This document shows, in pieces, positions 13,153-23,160 of a stretch of 64,000 bases of DNA. Under the pieces are notes generated by a model that saw only the letters and a list, made by a program, of their open reading frames with translations, was not told the DNA's origin and did no database searches. Position 1 is the stretch's first letter. Each line of letters begins with the position of its first letter. The position numbers and the translations under genes are program-made. Origin of the DNA: Chamaecrista fasciculata (taxonomy: Eukaryota > Streptophyta > Magnoliopsida > Fabales > Fabaceae). The DNA lies in assembly GCA_003254925.1 (NCBI GenBank), contig QANZ01055664.1, positions 161,263-225,262 on the forward strand, given 5' to 3'.

Positions 13153-15741
13153 TCATGTTTCAGCATCATCAATGTCTTTGATTCCTCTTGTGGTAGATCC
13201 ATTGCCATTGTCTTCATCATCATCTACATTTGATGATTTCTCCTGTATGTCTTCTTGTTCTCCATCTTTCAATCCTCTCAAAGCTTGACTACTTGAGAAG
13301 GAAGATCCGCTGTTTGCAGTGTTCAACCAAGCTTCATGCAATTGCAGAACATACTCCAAGTGCCATAACACCTCCCCCATGGTGGGCCGGTTCTTTCCCT
13401 CGTCCGCAAGGCATTTCTCGGCTATTTCTCCGTACTTGGTTAAGGACTCGGGACAATAGCTCCCGGCAAGACGAGGGTCGATTATAGTTTCAAGGGATCT
13501 CTGCCTCTGCCATCTCATTGCCCATTCTGCAAGGTTGATCTGATCTTTAGGCAAGGTTGGGTTTATCACAGCTCGAGCACAGACAACTTCGAACAACACA
13601 ACACCAAAAGAGTAGACGTCGGATTTCTCAGTCAGTTGCTGCCGTCTGAAGTACTCGGGGTCTAGGTATCCGAAACTTCCTTTCACGGCTGTACTGACAT
13701 GTGTGTGTTCCAAAGCAGGACCATCTTTTGACAACCCAAAATCAGACATTTTGGCTACAAAATTCCCATCTAGCAATATGTTGGTTGTCTTGACATCTCT
13801 GTGAATTATTCCACGCTCGGCTCCTGTATGCAGGTAATGAAGTCCTCTTGCAGCACCAATGCACACTTCTAGGCGCTGCTTCCATGTTAATGGTGGTTGA
13901 TCACTCCCAAACAGATGACTTCTGAGAGTCCCATTCGCCATATACTCGTACACCAATATCATTTCGCTTTGTTCTTCACAGAATCCAATCAGTGACACTA
14001 GATGCCTGTGCCTGAGTTTTGAAAGCATCTCAATCTCAGTCTCAAATTCAGCCAGACCTTGCTCGGACTGCGGGTTGGCCCGCTTAATTGCAGCGGGGAC
14101 ACCGTCATCGGTCTCTCCCTTGTACACCTTGCCAAATCCTCCAACTCCAATTATCAAACTCTCGTCAAAATTTTTGGTTGCAGCGCGAATTTCTGCTAAT
14201 GTAAACCGCTTGCCAACTCTGGTTGACAGCAAGGATCCATATGGATTTTGAGTTCCTGCTGATGCCTTGGCACTCACAGTACTGTTTGCAGCAGCCCCAT
14301 AAAGAAACAATGGTCGCCAACCCGGTGCATTGTTCTTGGTATCACTTGATGCTTCCCTCCGGCTTTTACAATAGCAGAAAACTAGACCAACTATTAATGC
14401 AATTATGGCAAAAGAAGCTAGGGCAGCTCCAACTCCGATCCAAAGAATTTGAGCTTTTGATTTGCTGGCTGAATTGCCTGCTGAATCATATTTCTCTATG
14501 TACGCAAGATTCCCATTTCGACTCATCTTGAAAATTTCCAGCCCATTTAAGAGAGCATCAGTTCCAGCAGCACCAGCAACTGTATCGGGGCCTAATTGAA
14601 TCCAAAGTGTGTTGATTCTCGAGGACACAGCGTCAACATAATCCTGGTGATACGCTTTATTCATCCCTCCTGCTCGTACAAAAATATCAACATTATCTGC
14701 TGCTGTCCTGTTGTTAATGTAGATCCTGAAAATTCTCTCGTTTGCCTTATCATATTTGAGCTCACAGAAGTGTAATCGGACCATGTAATCAAAATCAGGA
14801 TCCACTTCAAACTTCCATGACATGTTAATTCTTTTCTCTGAGGTTTGAGTTTCGGTCATTGCCCTCGCAGTCTCATACACAACGAGAGGAGCTGCTGAAG
14901 AATCATTTGTCGAAGCATATGTAATGTTAGATTTGTTCTTAATTCCTGAACCAGCATATTCTGAGAACATGTAGCTAGAATCCACTTCCCAAGTCCTCCA
15001 ATACTCTTTGTCCTCATCAGATGTAATCTCAGGACCACCAACATTCAATCTATACATAGTTTCCATCCCATGTCCATTCAAATTCGCCTCGCCTCCACCA
15101 ACTTTACTGACTGAGCCTGGGAAAAGAGCATCCACAATCGGGACAATCTCAATGGCATTAATAAACCCAAAAGAGCTTCCTGTTGGAGTGAATTCAATCA
15201 CAAGCCCACCAGTATTAATAGCCATAATATACTCCTTAACCACAAAATATGAACTCGAATTACTTCCGGAATTCTGTAAGAACATATTCTTGTGTGATAC
15301 CTCTCCGGGAACATTGAACTCAGACAATAGTTTCAGACCATTAGCCGCAACACCAAACGAGGAATCATTCACATTGTAGTTCTCAAACACAAAGGGACAG
15401 AAATGGAGCCTGATAATATAGTTTCCCTGAACTCCTTTGACTGTGTAATTAAAAGCACCAGTGAAATAACGCGCAGTTTCATACAGAGGATCATAGGATG
15501 AACTACCACTAAGTGTGGAAGTGGAAGCAGCAACACCAGGAGAGCTAAGGGTGACATTGTTATTATTAGGAGCCATATCACCAATCCATCTCCTACCATC
15601 CACATTTACAGAAGAATTTGAACCACAATTTATAAAAATTGAGTTTGACTGAGCTTTTACCACACAGTTCATAAGCACAAACACTGAAATCATCACTAGA
15701 TTCAATACACTAAGGAACCCCTCAATTAAGACTTTCCCCAT
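13153..15741 (-). CDS. HERK2: HERK2-like receptor kinase (CrRLK1L family)
   Basis: One coding exon of 862 residues. A signal peptide spans about residues 1-31, followed by a malectin-like ectodomain (about 33-405, with LHFCPF and LHFCEL in its two halves), a transmembrane segment (about 432-457) and a Ser/Thr kinase (about 525-800). Kinase landmarks: GVGGFGKVY P-loop (532-540), Lys553 in AAIKR, HRD with Asp649, and SDFG (666-669). The long lead SNSIFINCGSN...VDGRRWIGD and the juxtamembrane NAPGWRPLFL match Arabidopsis HERK2 (At1g30570) better than HERK1, THESEUS or FERONIA as I remember them. The family sits at the plasma membrane, is thought to sense cell-wall state and RALF peptides, and controls growth. 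Lack of introns is usual for the family. The most variable part is the acidic tail after about residue 815. The kinase looks active. Confidence 0.95.
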   Translation of the reverse strand: MGKVLIEGFLSVLNLVMISVFVLMNCVVKAQSNSIFINCGSNSSVNVDGRRWIGDMAPNNNNVTLSSPGVAASTSTLSGSSSYDPLYETARYFTGAFNYTVKGVQGNYIIRLHFCPFVFENYNVNDSSFGVAANGLKLLSEFNVPGEVSHKNMFLQNSGSNSSSYFVVKEYIMAINTGGLVIEFTPTGSSFGFINAIEIVPIVDALFPGSVSKVGGGEANLNGHGMETMYRLNVGGPEITSDEDKEYWRTWEVDSSYMFSEYAGSGIKNKSNITYASTNDSSAAPLVVYETARAMTETQTSEKRINMSWKFEVDPDFDYMVRLHFCELKYDKANERIFRIYINNRTAADNVDIFVRAGGMNKAYHQDYVDAVSSRINTLWIQLGPDTVAGAAGTDALLNGLEIFKMSRNGNLAYIEKYDSAGNSASKSKAQILWIGVGAALASFAIIALIVGLVFCYCKSRREASSDTKNNAPGWRPLFLYGAAANSTVSAKASAGTQNPYGSLLSTRVGKRFTLAEIRAATKNFDESLIIGVGGFGKVYKGETDDGVPAAIKRANPQSEQGLAEFETEIEMLSKLRHRHLVSLIGFCEEQSEMILVYEYMANGTLRSHLFGSDQPPLTWKQRLEVCIGAARGLHYLHTGAERGIIHRDVKTTNILLDGNFVAKMSDFGLSKDGPALEHTHVSTAVKGSFGYLDPEYFRRQQLTEKSDVYSFGVVLFEVVCARAVINPTLPKDQINLAEWAMRWQRQRSLETIIDPRLAGSYCPESLTKYGEIAEKCLADEGKNRPTMGEVLWHLEYVLQLHEAWLNTANSGSSFSSSQALRGLKDGEQEDIQEKSSNVDDDEDNGNGSTTRGIKDIDDAET

Positions 15742-16330
15742 TGTGGGTATTCCTCAATGATGAGTGATAAGAACTCCAAGTTTACTTCACAGCAGAAGCA
15801 AAAGTCTCAAGAGGCAAAATCAGTACAATAAAAAACAGACCCAGAAAACCTAATCTCCCAATTCACAGAAAAAACCCTCTAAATCCCCAGATTTTGAACA
15901 ACCAAATCAAAACCCATAGCAAACCATTGTGCTGAAATAGGGAAAACCAGAGCCATGTATTTATAGTATATATAGCACATGAATTCACTCTCAGGACACC
16001 ATGTGAGCTAGAAACGAAGGAAACAAGTGAAAACTGAAAACCCACCTCAAGGTTTTGCTTATCTGGCTCAGTTTCCAGCAAACACAGCGATTTCCCAGAT
16101 CTGAAGGAAGAAGAAGAAGGTGCAGAAGAATGATAAGGAAAAAGAAGAGAAGAAGAAGCGGTGGAGGCAATGCAGAATGTAGGAATCACAAAAAAGACAA
16201 AAAATTTTGGTCACCGGTGAGAATTGGAAACCGGAGAAGATAGCACAAAGTTAGAGAGACGCTTAAGGAAATAAGGAAAGTGAGAAATGAGAACATGGTT
16301 GCCATAGCTAATTTTGTTCTGTTTTGTTTT
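15742..16330 (-). promoter_or_regulatory. HERK2-like gene 5' leader and promoter region
   Basis: Upstream of the ATG there is pyrimidine-rich leader-like sequence on the minus strand. A TATA-like stretch CTATAAATA lies near 15958-15966 (minus). A possible 5'-UTR intron donor (GAG|GTGGGT) lies near 16045, with a candidate leader exon up to about 16250. Both are inference; the TATA-like stretch would then fall inside the intron, so only one of the two readings can hold. Confidence 0.3.
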
Positions 16331-16473
16331 AATTAGCATAAATTAGTGATTTGATCCTCAAAACTTGATAAATATTTCTATTTAGTCCTTCTAGGATGAA
16401 TTTATAAATTTTAATCTTTGAGATATATAATAAATATAAATTTTAAAAAAATAAATATCTATTGTAATTTTAA

Positions 16474-16641
16474 GAGAGTGTGTCTTGGCACAACAGTAAA
16501 GTTGCTGTCGAGTGACTAAAAGGTCACGGGTTCAAATTCTGAAAAGTGAAAACAGTCTCTTTGCATAGCTAGCAGTGCGTATATCTTGACTCTTCTCAGA
16601 CCTCACCTAATGGGAGCATCGTGCACTTGGCCGCCCTTAAT
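16474..16641 (+). mobile_element. Au-type tRNA-derived SINE with 18-bp target duplication
   Basis: It has an A-box-like TTGGCACAACAGTAAAG and a B-box-like GGTCACGGGTTCAAATTC, then a tail containing CCTCACCTAATGGGAGC and GTGCACTTGGCCGCCC. This order and wording match the Au SINE known from many angiosperms. Both sides carry the same 18-bp sequence tatctattgtaattttaa (16456-16473 and 16642-16659), a perfect target-site duplication, so the insertion looks fairly recent. It may lie inside an older inverted-repeat element (about 16340-16825). Confidence 0.9.
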
Positions 16642-16659
16642 TATCTATTGTAATTTTAA

Positions 16660-18040
16660 CAAAATTTAAAATTACATCACATTTATAGTTGAGTTTCAAT
16701 TGGTATTCTTAACAAAAGGATCAAATTGATTGCGTCTAAGGGACTAAATGATACAATTTCATATTTTAGGGGTTGAATTAAGATATCTATCATATTTTAG
16801 GTGTTAAATTGTTAATTTAATCTTTGTTTTGTAAACTGATTAATTAAATTTTAATAACAGATTGGAAATGATCATTTCATACAAGATTTGTTTTGTTTTG
16901 TACCTTCTACAGGAAGCCAGGAATCTGACACTAATAAATTGGTGCCTTAATAAATATTTTTTTTTTCTGTAACTGTTGCTATATATAACTTGTAACGTAA
17001 CAGGTGCAGGATTTAATATTGTTGTTAACTTTTAATTAATAAGTATATTTAGGCTATCAACTTTCGGTGACAAAATTAAATTTCAAAAGAATTTATAAAT
17101 GTGAACATTGGTTGGGTTTTTTTTTTTTTTGAACCAAACATTGGTTGGGTTTGTTTGGCCAAAAATAAGAGCATTGGTTGGGTTTATTTGGCTAAACTTA
17201 TTAACAATTTATGCTTATTTTGAATTTTATAAAAAAAAAAGGGTTGGAAAAAAAGTAAATAACTTCTAATTTTCTAAAAGTTGGAGCAAGTAAACTATTA
17301 GTTTATTTTTAATATTTTGAAGTTAATGGTTTGTGAGAAGTTAAATTTTAAAATATTAAATTCGTTTACATTGAAAAAGATAATAAGAAAAAGTGTGTAT
17401 TATTTATGAGAAGTAATTGATGTACATACTATTTTTTTCAAAAAAAAATTGCAATTGAGGTATCTAATGAGAACAAATATGAAATCAATCTTTTGAACTA
17501 ACTACAGAATTATGCAATGGTCTCATTTTGTAATTATATAAGGATAACAAGAAAAAAAAAACTATTTCCGAAATATTTTAATTAAATACCTTCCAACACT
17601 TAATAAATAATACAATATGTCATTAATCAACTAATATATTTGAGTGAAATTATCGTAATAGTTAGCTAAAGTATACTTAATTCCTTTATTGAAGATGTCT
17701 TTTTTAAAAAGATTAAGACATTCATGGTCAGTAGCAATAATTAATTCTTTTATCGTGAGTCCTCTGTTTAAGAGTAAATGAATGATTATAAAATATTTTT
17801 TATATTTAAAGTTAGAATTTGAATCCCACCACTTAGAGACTAAAAGAATCACCAGGTCATACTCAAGTAATTCACTTTTTTAAAAAAAAAAATTTGTCAA
17901 ACAATTTATATTAACTTCACTAATTTAATTTTAAAAAAAGTCTTTGGATTGTCTAGGATTCTAGACTATATTTAAATTAACTATAATTAATCCATTTTTA
18001 CCTACGATATCTCCTTATATATTTTTGATAATAAAAAAGT
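16660..18040. other. Intergenic, AT-rich, no gene seen
   Basis: Only short AT-rich reading frames. A short repeated phrase (CATTGGTTGGGTTT) recurs around 17105-17190. Nothing else can be supported. Confidence 0.5.
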
Positions 18041-18222
18041 TTAGGTGAGTTGGGCTCGAAGCTCACTTAGGCCAAGGCAATGCCTTTATGCTCTATGAAT
18101 ACTTACAGAGGTACTTACAGATCACCTACCAACAAAATTCTTACATCGGTAGCGGGATTCGAATTTATGACCTTATAGGCTATGAGTTGACTCTTTACCA
18201 ACTGGGTCAACTTTTATTGGCT
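18041..18222 (-). mobile_element. tRNA-derived SINE, copy 1
   Basis: On the minus strand an A-box-like CAGTTGGTAAAGAG is followed about 40 bases later by a B-box-like ATTCGAATCCC. The rest aligns by eye over its whole length with 41761-41934, sharing GAGTTGAC near one end and TTACAGAGGTA in the body. It is a different family from the Au SINE. The target duplication is not clear. Confidence 0.65.
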
Positions 18223-18390
18223 CCTCATATACTGTTGTACCTTTGCATGCTTGTTCTCATATAAAAAGAAATATTATATCAAATTGTCTTTAAATTTTCT
18301 TAAATTATAAATTATACTTAGTACATCTCTTATTCTCTTATTTTAAAATCACACTTTATGTTAATTAAGTTAATTTTATATCATTACACA

Positions 18391-21300
18391 TTTTTTTTTT
18401 TTGAACAATGAACAAGGCCTAAAGAACAATTAAACAGTATTTAGGTAAAACACAGGGGAAGGGGAATTGCGTAAAAGAAAATGGAAATTAAAAAGATGTC
18501 TTTTGGTGCTAAATTTGTAATTGTTGGCTCGACAAATGATGGCGATGTCTTGGACAATGGTCTCCTCTTTGTAGTTGCCCTGTAGTGGGTTGAGCAGCTC
18601 CGGGTACACTTTCTGCAGGTGTCCTTGGACTGACTGGATACCTTTGGCCTGGAGATGGAGCAGACAGTCGCGAATCCCAGTTTTAGCAGTGCTATTTAGT
18701 CGAAACTTGCCATCTTCTTGGTAAGTGAAGAATAGATATGCTGTCCCAGCGTTGATGTAGAGTGCTCCGAAGTAGTTTTTCTTTCTTTTCTTGTCTTTCC
18801 ACCAAGTAAAGTAGATATTCCAGGTGTGGGCGTCTGTAGTTGAGTTGGTCTGATGGTTGGTGGTGAACTGAGTAGGCTTTTTCCTCTGCAGTGGAGTATG
18901 AATGTTCATGTTTTGATTATTATAGTTTCTCATCGCCTCCCAAGTCCTCCACACTTCCTCACTGGAAATATTTTGGTGTTGGAATCTGACCTTGTTGCGG
19001 TGAGAGTAAAGCGCCCAAGAAAAGATGAGGATATCCTTGAAAAAATCTTTGGCGTGGTCATTTTGCATACAATTATTAAGGAGTGAGCCAAGCCAATGAC
19101 GGAATCTGTTTGGGGCAGCAGGTCCCGTTCTGATGCTTAGGACTGATCCGAGCCAAGTCCGACGTGCAAAGGGGCACGTAAGGAAGAGGTGGTCTTCGTC
19201 TTCGACCATATCACAACCAAACGTGCATTGACCATCAATCTTAAAATGCTTTGCCAGAAGGTTTGCCCCAAGGGGTAATGCGCTATTGAGGCAGCGCCAT
19301 CCAAAGAGTAAGACTTTAGGGGGGCATTGGAGTTTCCAAAAAACATCCCATCTAAGATGTGTGGCATAGTCATCCTTAACCAGGTAAAGATACTCCTTAC
19401 TAACTTTATAGTGTCCGTCTGAGGATTTTTTCCAGACTAATCTGTCTTGAATACCTGTTCTTGATATGGGCATTTGCATAATGGCTGATATCTTTTCATC
19501 ATGATAGTATTTGGCCAGTTTGCTGGTGTCCCATCTTCCATTAGCATCTATGAGAGAATTTACGGCAATGTCTTCATTTGTATAGACGTCAGGCGGGATC
19601 CATAGCCTACTATGAAGCCTAATATTTTGACCATTTCCGATTCGCCATTCACAATCTTCAAGAATCTGATTAATTCTTTTACAGATTGGTCTCGCCAGTG
19701 GGGAGGCAGTAGAATCACAGTGGAAAATGTTGCTTGTGTCATTCCTGCAGTATTTTCCATAATAAATCTTGGAAAGCAGACTCTGTCGGTTGGTAATGAT
19801 GCGCCATGCTTGTCTACCGATAAGCGCATCATTGAATTCCTTCATTCTCTTAATGCCTAGTCCTCCTTGGTTCCGTGGACGACAGACCTGATGCCAGGAC
19901 TTCATGTGAGGCGAATTTTTGCCTTGAGTATTTCCCCAAAAGAAATTGCTAATGACCATGTCACACTTATGTGCCTCGTTTTGGGAGAGACTGAAATAAG
20001 ACAAGTGGTAGAGGGGGATGGAGGAGAGGACCGACTTGATAAGAACAACTCTCGCAGCCTGTGATAACAGGATTGATTTCCACCCTTGGAGTCTGTCCTG
20101 TAATTTTTCCATGATTATCTGGAAAATCTTCCTGCTACGAGGGGCCTCATCTATGTGACTTCCCAGGTACCTAGAGAATCTATCCACTTTCTGGAATCCA
20201 CAAGACTTAGTAATCTCTTTCCGTAGTCTGTTGGTACAATTGGGGCTGAAAGTGATTTCTGATTTGATAGGATTAATTGTGAGGCCTGAGGATGCCTCAA
20301 AGCGATTGAAAATTCCCCTAAATTCAGATAAGGCCGCTATGTCCGCTTTGAGGAAGATCAAAATGTCATCGGCATAGATAAGATGGTTGATAGCTGGCGC
20401 TCCTCGGGCAATTTTGATGCCCTTGAGTTTGGAATCTAGGCCTTTAATAAGGAGGCCTGACAGCACGTTCATGCAGAGTATGAAAAGGTACGGGGAAATA
20501 GGATCACCTTGGCGAAGGCCGGCCTTAGGGAGGAATTGTTCAGAGCATCCTCCGTTCACTTGAACCCTGAAAGAAGTCGTTGTGACACACTGCATGATGA
20601 GTTGCACCCATAGGGGTGGGAACTTCATGTAGATCAATAGATCCTGTAGGAATTCCCAAGAGATCTTATCATATGCCTTCTGCAGGTCAATTTTGATGCT
20701 GGCCCATCCCGTCTTCGTTTTCTTGTGTCTCCTTATGTATCGGAGTACTTCATGAGCAATGAGGATATTGTCTGTAATAGACCGGCCCTTAGCAAAGGCA
20801 TTCTGGAACGGGGAGATTATATCCTTCATAATTGTTTGGAGCCGATTGGTAATGACTTTGGAAATGATTTTGTAACTGACATTACAGAGACTGATTGGTC
20901 TGTAATCTTTGAAACATTGCTGTTCACTACCTTTGGGAATAAGGACAATCGTAGACTGGTTCAACTCTCTTAGCATTCTGCCAGAGTTGAGGAAGGAGGC
21001 AACCATCCGCGTGATATCGTCTTTGACCGAGGGCCAGAAATGTTGATAGAAGAGAGCAGGCATTCCGTCCGGTCCAGGAGCTTTGTTACCATCAATCTCG
21101 AAGAGAGCATTTTCAATCTCCATGATGGTAAAAGGTTCACAAAGGTGATTATAATGGTCGCTAGTTAGGATGGGTACATTGGCTTCGCTGAACATTTTCT
21201 CGTTGACCTCCCTGTTGTGTGAAACCTGGTTGGTGAAAAGCTTTTGGAAGTGATTCTTAGCTACCTCTCTGAGTTTGGTATCTCCGTGTACCCAGTTACC

Positions 21301-21747
21301 TACTTCATCCTTCAAAGAGTGTATGTTCGACCTTCTTCGTCGTTGTTTAACCACCGTGTGAAAATATCTGGTATTGCGGTCACCATTAAGGAGCCACATC
21401 TGTTTCGCTCGTTGAGCCCAGTAAATCTGTTCACAGTTCAATAAGAATTCCAGACGCTTGCGGAGAATTAGTTCCTCCCTTCTGAGGTCATTGGTACACG
21501 TGTGGCTTATCTTTTGCTGTGTTTCGAGGAGGGATTTTTCGCAATCAGTAATCTGGGTTTTGATGTTGCCAACTTTTTCCCTATTCCATTGGAGTAAAGA
21601 TTTAGCCGTCACTTTAATTTTCTGCACAAGGCGGAAAGCAGCAGAGCCAGTCTGACCTTGTGTTGCATTCAAAACATTATGAAGTCTGCTAAAAAAAATA
21701 TACAATTGTGTAACTTCATTTTTTAATAATAAATACATCTTACACAA
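18391..21747 (-). mobile_element. 5'-truncated LINE (non-LTR retrotransposon)
   Basis: The 3' end of the element (left here) carries a poly(A) on the minus strand, seen as 12 T at 18391-18402. The ORF that follows has non-LTR reverse transcriptase motifs. There is no endonuclease domain and no ORF1 upstream: beyond about 21680 the DNA becomes plain AT-rich genome, so the copy is 5'-truncated, as LINE copies usually are. I could not find a convincing target-site duplication. Confidence 0.85.
18430..21747 (-). CDS. LINE reverse transcriptase ORF, 5'-truncated
   Basis: 1105 residues without a stop. Reverse transcriptase motifs: NKAPGPDGMP (221-230), DYRPISL (281-287), IDLQKAYD (353-360), GLRQGDPISPYLF (410-422) and the active-site YADD (458-461). 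A zf-RVT type region follows (about 780-870), with Cys/His spacing around CTFGCDMVEDEDHLFLTC. The C-terminal 130 residues resemble in layout the plant LINE RNase H domain but lack its acidic catalytic residues. The first 20 or so residues probably come from flanking DNA, so the annotated start is arbitrary. The endonuclease domain normally in front is missing. An open frame this long suggests a young insertion, but without ORF1 and endonuclease it cannot be autonomous. Confidence 0.85.
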   Translation of the reverse strand: MCKMYLLLKNEVTQLYIFFSRLHNVLNATQGQTGSAAFRLVQKIKVTAKSLLQWNREKVGNIKTQITDCEKSLLETQQKISHTCTNDLRREELILRKRLEFLLNCEQIYWAQRAKQMWLLNGDRNTRYFHTVVKQRRRRSNIHSLKDEVGNWVHGDTKLREVAKNHFQKLFTNQVSHNREVNEKMFSEANVPILTSDHYNHLCEPFTIMEIENALFEIDGNKAPGPDGMPALFYQHFWPSVKDDITRMVASFLNSGRMLRELNQSTIVLIPKGSEQQCFKDYRPISLCNVSYKIISKVITNRLQTIMKDIISPFQNAFAKGRSITDNILIAHEVLRYIRRHKKTKTGWASIKIDLQKAYDKISWEFLQDLLIYMKFPPLWVQLIMQCVTTTSFRVQVNGGCSEQFLPKAGLRQGDPISPYLFILCMNVLSGLLIKGLDSKLKGIKIARGAPAINHLIYADDILIFLKADIAALSEFRGIFNRFEASSGLTINPIKSEITFSPNCTNRLRKEITKSCGFQKVDRFSRYLGSHIDEAPRSRKIFQIIMEKLQDRLQGWKSILLSQAARVVLIKSVLSSIPLYHLSYFSLSQNEAHKCDMVISNFFWGNTQGKNSPHMKSWHQVCRPRNQGGLGIKRMKEFNDALIGRQAWRIITNRQSLLSKIYYGKYCRNDTSNIFHCDSTASPLARPICKRINQILEDCEWRIGNGQNIRLHSRLWIPPDVYTNEDIAVNSLIDANGRWDTSKLAKYYHDEKISAIMQMPISRTGIQDRLVWKKSSDGHYKVSKEYLYLVKDDYATHLRWDVFWKLQCPPKVLLFGWRCLNSALPLGANLLAKHFKIDGQCTFGCDMVEDEDHLFLTCPFARRTWLGSVLSIRTGPAAPNRFRHWLGSLLNNCMQNDHAKDFFKDILIFSWALYSHRNKVRFQHQNISSEEVWRTWEAMRNYNNQNMNIHTPLQRKKPTQFTTNHQTNSTTDAHTWNIYFTWWKDKKRKKNYFGALYINAGTAYLFFTYQEDGKFRLNSTAKTGIRDCLLHLQAKGIQSVQGHLQKVYPELLNPLQGNYKEETIVQDIAIICRANNYKFSTKRHLFNFHFLLRNSPSPVFYLNTV

Positions 21748-22918
21748 AAGTTAACACCATCACTATAAAGGAAATAAATTATTGAAGTTCATATACTATA
21801 CCAAGTATCAAGAAAACTAGAGATGATTAAAAAATATCAAACATAGCTTACCTAATGGTTATCCTAATCAAACGAACAAAAACTATCAATATAATTTATT
21901 ATATAGATACATGTATATAGTTTTGCTTAGATGTTGATTTTAATTTTTAAAAAATAATAAAAAAAAATGTTGCATTATTTGAGTATAGAGGCAATGGAAG
22001 TGGATCACATGGGATTGTCCGGAAAACCAAGGGCAGTGTCCAAATGCAATTATTCTTTTTCGGATGACAAAAATACCCCTACATTTTCAATTATTATAAA
22101 CATTAGATTTATATATATTATATTAATTGTATAAAAAAATATATATTATATTAGATAATTTAATAATATACTACTATTTATAAAAACATTAATTGAAAAA
22201 TAAATTTTCGGAATTTTAAATAAAAATTTTATTTATTTTGAATTTATTTTATTTTTATCTGAATTAAAACATTCAAAAATATCATAATGAGAATTAATTT
22301 GATTATTCCCATTTGGAATCTAAATGTGGGAGGTGAGAGAATAATTATTATTTTCTTATTTTAATCATCAGTTTTTCTAATAAAAACATAATTTGATAAA
22401 AAAAAAGATCAATTAAAATAGTGAAATAAATATTATTTATCGAGTTATAATTAAAGAATATGGAAATAAAAAATTATAGAAATTGTTAGTAAATATTTTA
22501 TTATAAAAGCTGTTCATTGTCTTTTGTCCAATTCCGTACCAATTGTACCCATCTTGCACTTCACACTTCACTGTTTTAGATTGAGACACTCATTTCCAAA
22601 TATCTTATTATTTTTTTATGCTTATGCTCACCGCCCTCTACAATTTACTATTATTTTCACAAATCTTGATAAAACATGTTAGGAATTTAAATATTAAGTA
22701 AAATTGCTAGACTGATATTGTCTAGTTTTAAGTTGATATTTTTATTTCCATAAATTATTTTTTTATCAATGTTTGATAAATACTGCAAGAGTTTTTTTAT
22801 TTTATAATTAGTTTTATGAAGTTATTGCTCTAAATTACATTAAGACCCTTGATTTTGAAATTTTGACATATGAACAAAATTGAAAGTTCAAAAAATGTAT
22901 TTGTCAAGTTTTGAAGTG
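21748..22918. other. Spacer between LINE and copia element, no gene seen
   Basis: Very AT-rich, with no reading frame of note and no recognised repeat boundary. Confidence 0.5.
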
Positions 22919-22923
22919 GGTCT

Positions 22924-23151
22924 TAAAAGATATCAGTGAAGCAATGAAGAAAAGGAAAGAAAACAAAGAATTATACTGAATAATTCTGAAATGATTCTTT
23001 CCATAGCAGACACCATGTACACATATATACAAAATAATGACATTCTACAACCTTCTATTACTACACACCTCAGCACTATTTACAGCTGTAGGAATCTTTC
23101 TAAAACAGAAAACAAACCAAAATAATGCCAGCACAGCTATATACTCTATTA
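22924..23151 (-). repeat. 3' LTR of the copia element
   Basis: 228 bases, nearly identical to 27513-27737. In element orientation it begins TAATAG and ends TCTTTTA, so its ends are TA...TA and not the usual TG...CA. The boundary is fixed by the GGTCT target duplication on one side and the purine tract on the other. Confidence 0.93.
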
Positions 23152-23160
23152 CCCCCTGCA
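23152..23160 (-). other. Polypurine tract of the copia element
   Basis: On the minus strand the sequence TTTGCAGGGGG directly abuts the 3' LTR (TAATAG...). A G-rich tract here is the expected primer for plus-strand DNA synthesis. Confidence 0.75.

Noticed and set aside
15008..15379. Plus-strand frame opposite the HERK2-like gene
   Set aside because: Antisense shadow of a conserved kinase ectodomain. No family features of its own.
16480..16560. Possible tRNA gene from the A-box and B-box sequence
   Set aside because: The cloverleaf cannot be formed and the tail matches the Au SINE, with target duplication on both sides.
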